The notes under the pieces were generated by a model that searched no databases, had not been told where the DNA came from, and saw nothing but the letters and a program-made list of their open reading frames with translations. From Aeromicrobium sp. Root495 (lineage in GTDB: Bacteria > Actinomycetota > Actinomycetes > Propionibacteriales > Nocardioidaceae), in contig NZ_LMFJ01000001.1 in the NCBI RefSeq assembly GCF_001426755.1, forward strand, positions 1,111,846-1,175,845: DNA of 64,000 nucleotides. Direction: 5' to 3'. The position numbers and the translations under genes are program-made. Below, in pieces: positions 43,723 through 52,064 of this stretch. Each line of letters opens with the position of its first letter. The first letter of the stretch is position 1.

Positions 43723-43745
43723 ATTCTACGCAGGTTTGCCTAAGC
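43723..43745 (-). promoter_or_regulatory. leaderless promoter and possible IdeR/DtxR half-site before the iron permease gene
   Basis: On the minus strand CTTAGGCAAACCT (43744-43732) is followed by TAGAAT (43728-43723) and, six bases later, the GTG start. TTAGGC..CCT resembles part of the 19-bp iron box of IdeR/DtxR, but only the core palindrome fits, so repression by iron is a suggestion. Confidence 0.4.
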
Positions 43746-45047
43746 TGTTCTGAGGGCCTGAGTGAGTTCGGTGGCGACGAGCCCGATCTGCCATGGGCGA
43801 GCACCGGCGGCAGCGAGCTCGGCGCTGACGGTGTCGACGTCGACGACCTGGGGCGGCTCCCACGCGAGCTGTCGCACGATGGACGGCGTGACGAGGTTCT
43901 CCGCCGGAAGGTCGTGCTGCTCCGCGATGCGCGCGATGGCGTCGCGGGCGGGCGCGAGACGGGCCGCAGCCTCGGGGTGCTTCTCGCTCCAGGCGCGCGG
44001 CGGCGGCAGTCCGCCACGGTTCTGCGAGGTGCTGGGCAGCTCGTCCTCGGGGACGGCGAGGCCTTCTTCGACGGCGTCGAGCCAGTCCTGCAGGAAGCGC
44101 CGCGGGCCGCGGCCGCGCATGGCCTTGAGCTGGCGCAGCGTGGAGGCGTCAGTGGGGGCAGCCTTGGCGATCTCGAGGATCGAGGTGTCGGGCATGATGC
44201 GACCGGGCGTCACGTCGCGCTGCTCGGCGATGGCGTCGCGGCGCTGCCACAGCGCTCGCACGATGCCCAGCTGGCGGCGGCCGCGGGCTTGGTGAATCCC
44301 CGACGTGCGACGCCATGGCTCCTCCCGGGCTGCGGGACCGGTGAACGAGAGCAGCGCGTCGAAGTCCTGGCGGGCCCACTCGAGCTTGCCGGCGGCCTCG
44401 AGGTCGGCCTCGACCATGTCGCGAAGCTCCACGAGCACCTCGACGTCGAGCGCGGCGTACTCGAGCCACGGCTCGGGCAGCGGACGGGTGGACCAGTCGG
44501 CCGCGGAGTGCTCCTTGGCCAGGCTCAGACCGAGGTAGTGCTCCACGAGAGAGGCAAGGCCCACGCGCGGCAGGTTGAGGAGGCGCCCGGCGAGCTCGGT
44601 GTCGAAGAGCGTGCGGGGGTGCAGCCCGATCTCGGCCAGGCACATGAGGTCCTGGGTGGCCGCGTGCAGGATCCACTCGGCGTCGCCGATGGCCTCGTCG
44701 AGGTCGCTGAGGTCGTCGAACGCGATGGGGTCGATCAGGCCGGAGCCCGCGCCCTGGCGGCGCACCTGGACGAGGTAGGCGCGCTGGGAGTACCGGTAGC
44801 CCGAGGCGCGCTCGGCGTCGAGGGCCACCGGGCCGTCGCCGATGGAGACCTGGGCGCAGTAGCGGGCCAGGGCGTCGTCGGTGTCGATGACGGCGGTGAG
44901 GGGCTCACGCAGGACGAGCGGCGGGAGGGGGGCGGCAGGCGCCTCGTCGGCCGGGGCCTCCGGCTCCGACGGCGAGGCCTCGGCAGCGGGCGGATCCTCC
45001 GGAGCCTCCAGGGGCAGCTCTTCGGGCGTGCTGGTCTGGTCGGTCAT
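43740..45047 (-). CDS. ribonuclease D family/HRDC domain protein
   Basis: The 435-residue protein has an acidic, proline-rich N-terminal tail (1-55) and a DnaQ-like 3'-5' exonuclease domain. Exo motif I reads VALDAERA, motif II ILHAATQDLMCL and motif III YAALDVEVLVEL. A C-terminal HRDC helical domain follows (IVRALWQRRDAIAEQRDVTPGRIMPD near 285). It trims RNA 3' ends, as in tRNA maturation. The start ATG 45047 overlaps the DUF3000 gene stop (ATGA). Mycobacteria keep the same gene pair (Rv2680-Rv2681). Confidence 0.9.
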   Translation of the reverse strand: MTDQTSTPEELPLEAPEDPPAAEASPSEPEAPADEAPAAPLPPLVLREPLTAVIDTDDALARYCAQVSIGDGPVALDAERASGYRYSQRAYLVQVRRQGAGSGLIDPIAFDDLSDLDEAIGDAEWILHAATQDLMCLAEIGLHPRTLFDTELAGRLLNLPRVGLASLVEHYLGLSLAKEHSAADWSTRPLPEPWLEYAALDVEVLVELRDMVEADLEAAGKLEWARQDFDALLSFTGPAAREEPWRRTSGIHQARGRRQLGIVRALWQRRDAIAEQRDVTPGRIMPDTSILEIAKAAPTDASTLRQLKAMRGRGPRRFLQDWLDAVEEGLAVPEDELPSTSQNRGGLPPPRAWSEKHPEAAARLAPARDAIARIAEQHDLPAENLVTPSIVRQLAWEPPQVVDVDTVSAELAAAGARPWQIGLVATELTQALRTA

Positions 45048-45625
45048 CGGCGGCCCCCGCGTCGTCGCTGGAGCGGGATCACACCGGGCGCGAGTGGCGG
45101 CAGGCCCGCCAGCGCGCACAGGAGGTCGGACCAGGCGCGCGCGTGGGCGCCGAGCTCGGAGGTCGGTGTCCAGGAGGCACGGACCTCGATCTGTGCGTCG
45201 GCGTCGTCGTCGGCCATCTCGCCGAAGCCCTCGGTCCGCACGACGGTGACGCTTCCGCTGGCGGCGGTGAAGTCTGCGCCGTGGGCGTCGAGGGCGTCGG
45301 TGAGCCAGCTCCAGCCCACGGCGTGCAGGGCCGGGTCGGCGGCCATCTCGGCCTCGACGTCGGCCTTCGCGAAGGTGACGCAGCGGAACTCGCCGTTCCA
45401 GGCGTCGTTGCCCGCGGGGTCGTGGAGCAGGATGAAACGGCCGGTGCCGAGGTCCTCGTCGTCGACCACGACGTCGCCGCTCAACGCGTGCGCGTGCGGT
45501 GCGATGCGCTGGGGAGCCGGCATGACGTCGGCCAGGACTTCCGGGCGCAGCTCGGCTCGGGTCAGCTGCTCGACGGCAGTGACGAAGGCCGGTGGTGTGC
45601 GATCGATCTCGCGGTGGACGCCCAC
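45044..45625 (-). CDS. DUF3000 family protein
   Basis: The 193-residue protein starts at GTG 45625, six bases after TACCAT (minus strand). It contains ALSGDVVVDDEDLGTGRFILLHDPAGNDAWNGEFRCVTF in its first half and RASWTPTSELGAHARAWSDLLCALAGLPPL near the end, the layout of the DUF3000 proteins found beside ribonuclease D and hemE in actinobacteria (Rv2680 in M. tuberculosis). Its role is unknown. It is co-translated with the ribonuclease D gene and divergent from hemE, with 69 bases between the starts. Confidence 0.88.
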   Translation of the reverse strand: MGVHREIDRTPPAFVTAVEQLTRAELRPEVLADVMPAPQRIAPHAHALSGDVVVDDEDLGTGRFILLHDPAGNDAWNGEFRCVTFAKADVEAEMAADPALHAVGWSWLTDALDAHGADFTAASGSVTVVRTEGFGEMADDDADAQIEVRASWTPTSELGAHARAWSDLLCALAGLPPLAPGVIPLQRRRGGRR

Positions 45626-45631
45626 AGCGTG

Positions 45632-45688
45632 ATGGTAGGCGTGATCTGGCGCACCCGTCTCGCCGACACTCCGCCCGCCTGAGACAAT
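45632..45688. promoter_or_regulatory. divergent leaderless promoter pair, DUF3000/hemE
   Basis: TACCAT on the minus strand (45637-45632) lies six bases before GTG 45625, and GACAAT (45683-45688) lies six bases before GTG 45695 on the plus strand. The two -10 elements are about 45 bases apart. Confidence 0.55.
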
Positions 45689-45694
45689 CGCCCA

Positions 45695-46756
45695 GTGACG
45701 ACCCCCGCTCCAGACCCCGTGAAGAACCCGCTCCGCGACAGCACGTTCCTCCGGGCCTGTCGTGGCGAGACCACCGATCACGTCCCGCTGTGGTTCATGC
45801 GCCAGGCCGGACGCTCGCTGCCGGAGTACCGCGCGGTGCGCGAGGGCACGGCCATGCTGGAGTCCTGCTTCAAGCCCGACATGGTCGTCGAGATCACGAT
45901 GCAGCCCGTCCGTCGCTACGGCGTCGACGCCGCCATCTTCTTCTCCGACATCGTCGTCCCGCTCAAGGCCATCGGCGTCGACCTCGACATCGTCGCGGGC
46001 ACGGGTCCGGTCGTGGCCGATCCCATCCGCTCGCGCGAGCAGCTCGAGCAGCTCCGGCCGGTCGAGGACTCCGACGTCGAGCCCATCACCCAGGCCGTCA
46101 AGGCCCTCGTGGGCGAGCTGGGCAGCACCCCGCTCATCGGCTTCGCCGGTGCACCGTTCACCCTCGCCTCGTACCTCGTGGAGGGCGGGCCGTCCAAGGA
46201 CCACCTCGCGACGAAGCGACTCATGTACTCCGACCCCGACCTCTGGCACGACCTCGCCGGACGTCTCGCGGTCATCGCCGGAGGCTTCCTGCGCCAGCAG
46301 GTCCTGGCCGGTGCGTCGGCCATCCAGCTCTTCGACTCCTGGACCGGCGCGCTCTCGCTCGCCGACTACCAGGAGTTCGTGGCGCCGCACTCCGCTGCCG
46401 CGCTCGCCGCCGTCGAGGACCTCGACGTGCCGCGCATCCACTTCGGCGTCGGCACGGGCGAGCTGCTCGGCGCCATGGGCGACGTCGGCGCCGACGTCGT
46501 GGGCGTCGACTGGCGTGTCCCGCTCGACGAGGCGGTCAAGCGCATCGCCCCCGGCAAGGCCGTGCAGGGCAACCTCGACCCGGCCTTCCTCTTCACCCCG
46601 GAGGAGGTCTACACGCGACGGGCCGCCCAGATCATCGAGGCGGGCCGTGCGGCCAACGGTCACGTCTTCAACCTGGGTCACGGCGTGCCGCCCTCCACCG
46701 ACCCGGACGCGCTCAAGCGCCTCACCGACTTCGTGCACGGGTACGAGCGGGTCTGA
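45695..46756 (+). CDS. hemE: uroporphyrinogen decarboxylase
   Basis: HemE decarboxylates uroporphyrinogen III to coproporphyrinogen III in heme synthesis. The 353-residue product has VPLWFMRQAGRSLPEYR near residue 32 (conserved substrate-binding Arg residues), AAIFFSDIVVPL with its catalytic Asp, and HFGVGTGELLGAMGDVGADVVGVDWRVPL near 250. It begins at GTG 45695. The next gene starts within the stop codon (TGATG), making a hemE-hemG-hemQ operon of the coproporphyrin-dependent pathway. Confidence 0.96.
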   Translation: MTTPAPDPVKNPLRDSTFLRACRGETTDHVPLWFMRQAGRSLPEYRAVREGTAMLESCFKPDMVVEITMQPVRRYGVDAAIFFSDIVVPLKAIGVDLDIVAGTGPVVADPIRSREQLEQLRPVEDSDVEPITQAVKALVGELGSTPLIGFAGAPFTLASYLVEGGPSKDHLATKRLMYSDPDLWHDLAGRLAVIAGGFLRQQVLAGASAIQLFDSWTGALSLADYQEFVAPHSAAALAAVEDLDVPRIHFGVGTGELLGAMGDVGADVVGVDWRVPLDEAVKRIAPGKAVQGNLDPAFLFTPEEVYTRRAAQIIEAGRAANGHVFNLGHGVPPSTDPDALKRLTDFVHGYERV

Positions 46757-48090
46757 TGCGGGTCGCGGTCGTCGGGGGAGGGCTCGCCGGTCTCACGGCA
46801 GCCCATCTGTTGTCGCGCGCAGGTGCTGATGTCGTGGTGCTGGAGGGCTCGCCCCGTGCTGGCGGCAAGCTCCGCCGTGAGCGCGTGGGAGACCTCGTGC
46901 TCGACGTCGGCGCCGAGTCGATCCTCGCCCGGCGTCCCGAGGGCCTCGACCTCATCTCCCGCCTCGGGCTGGACGACGACGTCGTGCACCCGTCGCTCGG
47001 CCAGGCCACGGTGTGGACCCGTGATGCGCTCCGGCCCCTGCCGCGCAGCGTCATGGGCGTTCCGGCCGACCTCGACGCCCTGCGCGCGTCGGGCATCCTC
47101 GGTGAGCTGCCCGACGGGCGTTCCGTGCCCGTCCCCGACGAGGACGTGTCGGTCAGGGCCTTCCTCGAGCCCCGTGTCGGTGCCGAGGTCGTCGACCGTC
47201 TCGTCGAGCCGCTCCTGGGCGGCGTCTACGCCGGTCACTCCGACCAGCTCTCCCTGCGCGCCGCCGCGCCACAGGTCCTGGCCCTGGGCGCAGACCCGCT
47301 CGCGGCAGCCCTCGCCACCGAGCCACACCCGCCCGGGACCCCGGTGTTCGCCGGGCTGCGCGGGGGAGTGGCACGCCTGGCCGAGACGCTCGCCGCCGGC
47401 GACTTCGAGCTCCGTCTTGACGCCCCGGTCCGCGTCGTCACGCGCACCGGCTCGGGCTGGGAGCTCGCGGTGGGTCCGACGTCGGCCATCGAGACCATCA
47501 CCGCCGACGCCGTCGTCGTGGCCACGCCGGCACCTGCCACGGCGAGGCTGCTCGCCGAGGCCGCGCCCGCCGCAGCCTTCGCCCTCGCGGGACTCGACTA
47601 CGCCAGCATGGCCATCGTGACCCTCGTCGTCGACGGGCCGCTCGCTGCCGAGGGGTCAGGCTTCCTCGTGCCGCCCGTCGACGGCACCACCATCAAGGCC
47701 TCCACGTTCTCGTCCCAGAAGTGGCCGTGGCTGGCCGAGGAGGCTGCTGGGGCCTCCGTGCTGCGTGCGTCCATCGGGCGACGCGGCGAGACCGCGATCC
47801 TGCACCAGGACGACGAGACCGTCGTGGAGCTGGCCGCCGCCGACCTCCGCCGGGCCCTCGGGGAGCTGCCGCCCGTGCTCGCCTCCCACGTCCAGCGATG
47901 GGGAGGAGCGCTCCCGCAGTACGACGTCGGGCACCTCGAGCTGGTCGACGGAGTGGAGGCTGCCGTCGCGTCGGTGCCGGGCCTCGAGGTCTGCGGCGCC
48001 GCCTATCGGGGCATCGGCATCCCTGCCGTCATCGCATCCGCGCAGGCGGCTGTCGACCGACTTCTCGGACAGGAGAGAATCGAGTCATGA
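46756..48090 (+). CDS. hemG: coproporphyrinogen III oxidase (HemY/CgoX type)
   Basis: This 444-residue FAD enzyme (named hemG, hemY or cgoX in different sources) oxidises coproporphyrinogen III to coproporphyrin III in Gram-positive bacteria. It begins [30 protein letters not shown], has [46 protein letters not shown], and the final FAD contact [29 protein letters not shown]. It overlaps hemE by one base and hemQ by four. The neighbouring hemQ indicates that the product stays on the coproporphyrin branch. Confidence 0.95.
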   Translation: MRVAVVGGGLAGLTAAHLLSRAGADVVVLEGSPRAGGKLRRERVGDLVLDVGAESILARRPEGLDLISRLGLDDDVVHPSLGQATVWTRDALRPLPRSVMGVPADLDALRASGILGELPDGRSVPVPDEDVSVRAFLEPRVGAEVVDRLVEPLLGGVYAGHSDQLSLRAAAPQVLALGADPLAAALATEPHPPGTPVFAGLRGGVARLAETLAAGDFELRLDAPVRVVTRTGSGWELAVGPTSAIETITADAVVVATPAPATARLLAEAAPAAAFALAGLDYASMAIVTLVVDGPLAAEGSGFLVPPVDGTTIKASTFSSQKWPWLAEEAAGASVLRASIGRRGETAILHQDDETVVELAAADLRRALGELPPVLASHVQRWGGALPQYDVGHLELVDGVEAAVASVPGLEVCGAAYRGIGIPAVIASAQAAVDRLLGQERIES

Positions 48091-48797
48091 CCGAGCGCGT
48101 AGCCAACCAGGGCAAGCTGGCCAAGGAGATCAACGACACGATCCGCTACACGATGTGGTCGGTCTTCAAGCTCGAGCGGGTGCTCGGCGACGCCGACCGG
48201 GCTGCCGAGGCCGCCGAGGTCGACGACCTCATCGCGAAGCTCGCCGCCGACGACGTCGTGGTGCGCGGCACCTACGACGTGAGCGGCATGCGCGCCGACG
48301 CCGACCTCATGGTCTGGTGGCACGCTTCCACCGCCGACGCGCTGCAGGCTGCCTACAACGCGTTCCGGCGCACGGCTCTCGGTTCACGCATGGCTCCGGT
48401 CTGGTCGCAGATGGCCCTGCACCGCCCCGCCGAGTTCAACCGTTCCCACATCCCCGCCTTCATGGCCGACGAGTCCGTCAAGGACTGGGTCTGCGTCTAC
48501 CCGTTCGTGCGCTCCTACGAGTGGTACCTGCTGCCCGAGGACGAGCGCCGCGACATGCTCAAGGAGCACGGGATGCAGGCCCGCCCGTACCCCGACGTCC
48601 GCGCCAACACCGTCGCCTCGTTCGCGCTGGGCGACTACGAGTGGATCCTGGCCTTCGAGGCCGACGAGCTTCACCGGATCGTCGACCTCATGCGCGAGCT
48701 CCGCGCCAGCCGCGCCCGTCGCCACGTGCGCGAGGAGATCCCGTTCTACACGGGCCGCAACCACTCCGTCGCGGACCTCACGACTCTCTGGCCGTAG
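48087..48797 (+). CDS. hemQ: coproheme decarboxylase HemQ (chlorite dismutase-like)
   Basis: HemQ turns iron-coproporphyrin into protoheme, the last step of the coproporphyrin pathway. The 236-residue product shows [16 protein letters not shown] at the N-terminus, a [18 protein letters not shown] segment with the conserved lysine/arginine-rich surroundings, and [23 protein letters not shown] near 145, where the Tyr needed for decarboxylation lies. The ATG overlaps the hemG stop codon (ATGA). Iron insertion (hemH) is not encoded here. Confidence 0.95.
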   Translation: MTERVANQGKLAKEINDTIRYTMWSVFKLERVLGDADRAAEAAEVDDLIAKLAADDVVVRGTYDVSGMRADADLMVWWHASTADALQAAYNAFRRTALGSRMAPVWSQMALHRPAEFNRSHIPAFMADESVKDWVCVYPFVRSYEWYLLPEDERRDMLKEHGMQARPYPDVRANTVASFALGDYEWILAFEADELHRIVDLMRELRASRARRHVREEIPFYTGRNHSVADLTTLWP

Positions 48798-48811
48798 CGT
48801 CGGGCAGCCGG

Positions 48812-49459
48812 TCAGGAGACGTCGGTGCAGACGGAGTAGATGTCGGTCTCGGAGAGGCCGAGCTCGGAGCGGAGAAGCTCGTCGTCATCTGAGGTCTCTC
48901 GACCGGAGCAGAAGGTCACGGCGTTGCGGCTCGTCACGTGCTTCGTCCGGCCGTTGACGCGGTACGTGATGTCGAGCCCGACCAGCGCCGCCGGACGGGC
49001 CGTGCCCCGCACCTGCAGCTCGAGCGCCAGAGGACGGTCGGAGTAGTCACTCGATCGGCAACGCTGGGAGAGCACACGGGTGAGCGGAGCAGTCCGGCCG
49101 TTCCCGTGGTCGTCGACGAAGGTCTGGAGGTCGGTGTCGTCGTTGACTCCGTAGCCACCGCCGGGCGCCATGAGGGCGAACGACCGGATCGACACGTTCG
49201 GCGTGGACCTCAATGGCTTGACGGCGAGGATCTTGGCGCGGGCATCGCCGGTCAGGCAGACGAACGTGCCGCTCACGACCTGGGTTCGTGGCTTCGGTGC
49301 GGTGACGGCGACGGAGAGCCCGCTCTCGGCTTCGAGCCTCACTCCGAGACGGTCGCCGCGGTCGTCCCACCACAGAGCGGTCCAGGTGAGGAGTCCTCCC
49401 ACGAGGGCCGTCGCGACAGCGAGGGCAACCGTGGCCGGCAGGGGCACCATGCGTCGCAT
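48812..49459 (-). CDS. membrane-anchored extracytoplasmic protein, hypothetical
   Basis: The 215-residue protein has one N-terminal helix (VALAVATALVGGLLTWTALWW) followed by an extracytoplasmic domain rich in beta structure. Four cysteines (TFVCLTG, SQRCRSS, VTFCSGR and YSVCTDVS) could form two disulfides. ATG 49459 is six bases after TAGCGT (minus strand), a leaderless start. It is convergent with hemQ, with a 14-base gap. I recognise no family. Confidence 0.72.
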   Translation of the reverse strand: MRRMVPLPATVALAVATALVGGLLTWTALWWDDRGDRLGVRLEAESGLSVAVTAPKPRTQVVSGTFVCLTGDARAKILAVKPLRSTPNVSIRSFALMAPGGGYGVNDDTDLQTFVDDHGNGRTAPLTRVLSQRCRSSDYSDRPLALELQVRGTARPAALVGLDITYRVNGRTKHVTSRNAVTFCSGRETSDDDELLRSELGLSETDIYSVCTDVS

Positions 49460-49465
49460 GCCAGC

Positions 49466-49471
49466 ACGCTA
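49466..49471 (-). promoter_or_regulatory. leaderless -10 element of the gene ending at 48812
   Basis: Minus strand TAGCGT, six bases before ATG 49459. Confidence 0.55.
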
Positions 49472-49513
49472 GGGCACCACGGGCGCCCCCGTGATGCTTT
49501 TCTGCGGCTCGGG

Positions 49514-49921
49514 TCAGGCCTGGTCGGGGACCTGGGTGAGGCTGATGCCGTTGATGCAGAAGCGCTGGTCGGTGGGGGTGTCGAAGCCCTCACCCTCGAA
49601 CACGTGGCCCAGGTGGGAGCCGCAGTTGGCGCAGCGCACCTCGACCCGCTTCATGCCCATCGCGCGGTCCTCGATGTACTGGACGCGGTCCTCGGCGAGC
49701 GGTGCGTAGAAGGCGGGCCAGCCGCAGTGCGCGTCGAACTTGGTCTCGCTGCGGAACAGCTCGGATCCGCACGCGCGACACGCGTAGACGCCCACCGTGG
49801 GGTCGGTCTCGAACGGGCTGCTGAAGGGCCGTTCGGTGCCCGCCTGCCGCAGCACGTGGTACTCCTTCGCGCTCAGCTCGGCGCGCCATTCCTCATCGGT
49901 CTTCTCGACCTCGTAAGCCAT
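49514..49921 (-). CDS. msrB: peptide-methionine (R)-S-oxide reductase
   Basis: MsrB repairs the R form of methionine sulfoxide in proteins. The 135-residue protein has the structural zinc site YACRACGSELF with VRCANCGSHLGHVFEG, the substrate segment FDAHCGWPAFY, and the catalytic cysteine in DQRFCINGISL. ATG 49921 is seven bases after TAGGCT (minus strand), giving the usual length. It stands alone between two unrelated genes on the same strand. Confidence 0.95.
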   Translation of the reverse strand: MAYEVEKTDEEWRAELSAKEYHVLRQAGTERPFSSPFETDPTVGVYACRACGSELFRSETKFDAHCGWPAFYAPLAEDRVQYIEDRAMGMKRVEVRCANCGSHLGHVFEGEGFDTPTDQRFCINGISLTQVPDQA

Positions 49922-49928
49922 GTCTCCC

Positions 49929-49934
49929 AGCCTA
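49929..49934 (-). promoter_or_regulatory. leaderless -10 element of msrB
   Basis: Minus strand TAGGCT, seven bases before ATG 49921. Confidence 0.6.
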
Positions 49935-49965
49935 CGGTCCCGGGCAAGACCTCGCCGGAAGAGCC

Positions 49966-50466
49966 TCACTGGCCGGGCGGTGTCTGCGCGTCGAACGGCA
50001 CGCTCTCGAGCAGGTGCAGGGTGGGGACGTCGAGGTGGCGCTTGGCGCGCGAGGACCAGTCGATGCGCAGCAGCTCCTGCACGAGGTGCGACTCGGTGAG
50101 GATGATGGCCTCCGAGGAGCCGGTGTCCTTCACGAGCTTGACGAGGGCGTCGACGGGGTCGTCCTCGGTGAGCGTCGTGGTGACCTGCTGTCCGCGCGCG
50201 GTGAGAAGCGCCGCGCTGGCGGCGATGTCGTCCTCGGCCGCGTTGGCCAGCTCCTCCTGCACCTCCAGGACAGCACCGGGCTCCGTGACCGGGACGGGCG
50301 AGCCGCCGACGGCGCCGAGCGACGACGCGAGCAGCGCCGACGAGCTCTGGACCGGCATCAGGAGGTGGTAGCGCACGGTGTCGTCGAGACCCTCGTGCAG
50401 CGCGACGGCCTGGTCGGCGTCGAGCTCCTCCATACGGCGCTCGATGAGCAGTGCCACGTCATACAT
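49966..50466 (-). CDS. universal-stress-protein-like protein
   Basis: The 166-residue cytoplasmic protein alternates helices and strands, with TVRYHLLMPVQSSSALLAS, a middle helix of acidic residues (LEVQEELANAAEDDIAASAALL), VTTTLTEDDPVDALVKLV and SEAIILTESHLVQELLRIDWSSRAKRHLDVPTLHL. The order matches a UspA-type fold, in which the late part packs near a nucleotide site. The typical GxxxxG-(S/T) ATP loop is not clear, so nucleotide binding is doubtful. GAAGGGGAA precedes ATG 50466. Confidence 0.6.
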   Translation of the reverse strand: MYDVALLIERRMEELDADQAVALHEGLDDTVRYHLLMPVQSSSALLASSLGAVGGSPVPVTEPGAVLEVQEELANAAEDDIAASAALLTARGQQVTTTLTEDDPVDALVKLVKDTGSSEAIILTESHLVQELLRIDWSSRAKRHLDVPTLHLLESVPFDAQTPPGQ

Positions 50467-50561
50467 GCTGTTCCCCTTCGTCGATCTCCAGCCTATGCCA
50501 GGGGGTCGAGCGCTGTTGGGACACCGTTCACCTCGGTGTGGTGGATGGAGGGGTGACCTTC

Positions 50562-51416
50562 GTGCGACGACTCTTCATGACCTCGGCGGTGCTGGCCGGT
50601 GCCGGTGCCGTCAGCGCCATCACGACCCGGGAGGTGCTGCGGCGCCAGGCCGCGGTGGCCCGAGCCGTGATCGGCAAGCCGCTCGGCGAGCTGGCTCCCG
50701 ACGCGGACCGCGTGTACAAGAAGCGCCTCGGCGACCGCGTCGAGCTCGTGCTGCTCGGCGACTCCATCGCTGCTGGGCTGGGAGCCGACGACGAGCGGGG
50801 CACGCTGGGCTCACGGCTCGCCCGCGGCGTGGCCAAGGCGTCCGGGCGCTCCGTGCGGCTCACCACGGTGGCGCGCGTGGGCTCGGAGAGCAGCGTGCTC
50901 GGCGAGCAGGTCGCCGACCTTCCTGCCAACCTCCGTCCCGACGTCGCGGTGATCGTGGTGGGCGGCAACGACGTGACCCACCGCGTACCGGTCTCGGAGT
51001 CCGTCAAGCACCTCGTCGGCGCCGTCGAGGAGCTGCAGGCCCGTGGCGCCGAGGTGGTGGTGGGGACGTGCCCCGACCTCGGCGCGCTGCGTCCGGTGCC
51101 GCAGCCCTTGAGGGCGCTCGGCTCGCGGGCCTCACGCCAGCTGGCCGCCGCACAGCGGGTGGCCGCGCTCGACCACGGTGCGTGGTCGGTGTCGTTGGCC
51201 GACGTCGTCGGGCCGTTCTTCATCACCAACCCCGACGAGATGTTCTCGCTCGACCGGTTCCACCCCAGCGCGGTGGGCTACAAGCGCACCGCCAAGGCCA
51301 TGCTCCCGTCGGTGCTGGCCGCGCTGGGTGAGCAGGAGACGGGGCACGTGCTTCCGTTCGGGCACCAGGCTCCTCGCGCGGTGGACGACGTCAGCGGTCG
51401 CGCACCCACCGGGTGA
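50562..51416 (+). CDS. SGNH/GDSL hydrolase family protein
   Basis: The 284-residue protein has an N-terminal hydrophobic anchor or signal (FMTSAVLAGAGAVSAI), so it acts at or outside the membrane. The four blocks of SGNH esterases are visible: LLGDSIAAGLG (Ser), a Gly in block II, VVGGNDVTH (Asn) and LDRFHPSAVGY (Asp and His). GTG 50562 is chosen because GGAGGGG lies eight bases upstream; an in-frame GTG at 50553 overlaps that site. Substrate unknown, probably an ester on a lipid or glycan. The 3' end overlaps the convergent reductase gene by 26 bases. Confidence 0.87.
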   Translation: MRRLFMTSAVLAGAGAVSAITTREVLRRQAAVARAVIGKPLGELAPDADRVYKKRLGDRVELVLLGDSIAAGLGADDERGTLGSRLARGVAKASGRSVRLTTVARVGSESSVLGEQVADLPANLRPDVAVIVVGGNDVTHRVPVSESVKHLVGAVEELQARGAEVVVGTCPDLGALRPVPQPLRALGSRASRQLAAAQRVAALDHGAWSVSLADVVGPFFITNPDEMFSLDRFHPSAVGYKRTAKAMLPSVLAALGEQETGHVLPFGHQAPRAVDDVSGRAPTG

Positions 51417-52035
51417 GCAGCACGCCGTCCTCCTCCACGACGTGGGCCAGCCGCAGGTCGCGCCGGACGGCCTGGTTCGACTGGGCCGGTCGAAGGCCCT
51501 CGCCGGCCACGAGCGCCGGAGCCACGGTCAGGCAGACCTCGTCGACGAGGTCCTGCTCGACGAGCTCGCCGTGCAGGTGCGGTCCGCCCTCGCACAGCAC
51601 CTTGGTCCAGCCCCGGGCCGCAAGGGCCTCGAGGGCCGGCTCCCAGTCGATCGTGCCCGTGCCGTGCCGGAGCACCTCGACGCCGTCCGACTCGAGCGAG
51701 GCTGCGAGGTCCGTGTCGGCGTCGGTGGTGGTGAGCACGAGGACGCCCGAGGTCCGCAGCTTCTCGGGGACGTCGAGCCGTCGGGTCACGAGCACGAGCG
51801 GTCGGTCGGTCGGTCCGTAGCCCTCGTCGCGAGCCGTCCCGGCGCCCACGACCACCACGTCGCACGCCTCGCGCATGGCCTGGAAGGCGCGGTGGTCGGC
51901 TTCCCCGCCGAGCGTTCCGGACACGCCTGACTCGTCCTGTGCCGAGCCGTCGACCGTGACCACGAAGTTGGTGCGGACCCAGGGTCGTTGCGGCGCGGGT
52001 CCGAGGTCGGGGTAGGCGTACAGCGAGGCGTCCAT
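51391..52035 (-). CDS. dihydrofolate reductase/RibD C-terminal family reductase
   Basis: The 214-residue protein has PWVRTNFVVTVDGSAQDESGVSGTLGG near the start, ACDVVVVGAGTARDEGYGP, VLVTRRLDVP and KVLCEGGPHLHGELVEQDLVDEVCLTVAP. These are the NADPH and substrate segments of RibD C-terminal (pyrimidine reductase) relatives. It lacks a deaminase domain, so it is either a stand-alone flavin-pathway reductase or, more likely, a paralogue of unknown substrate. ATG 52035 lies seven bases after TACCCT (minus strand). Only 29 bases separate it from the divergent PPK2 start. Confidence 0.88.
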   Translation of the reverse strand: MDASLYAYPDLGPAPQRPWVRTNFVVTVDGSAQDESGVSGTLGGEADHRAFQAMREACDVVVVGAGTARDEGYGPTDRPLVLVTRRLDVPEKLRTSGVLVLTTTDADTDLAASLESDGVEVLRHGTGTIDWEPALEALAARGWTKVLCEGGPHLHGELVEQDLVDEVCLTVAPALVAGEGLRPAQSNQAVRRDLRLAHVVEEDGVLLTRWVRDR

Positions 52036-52042
52036 GCGGCCC

Positions 52043-52058
52043 AGGGTAGGGGCATACT
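52043..52058. promoter_or_regulatory. divergent leaderless promoter pair in a 29-bp gap
   Basis: TACCCT on the minus strand (52048-52043) serves ATG 52035 and CATACT (52053-52058) on the plus strand serves ATG 52065. Any -35 contacts must lie inside the opposite gene. Confidence 0.5.
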
Positions 52059-52064
52059 TCCGAC

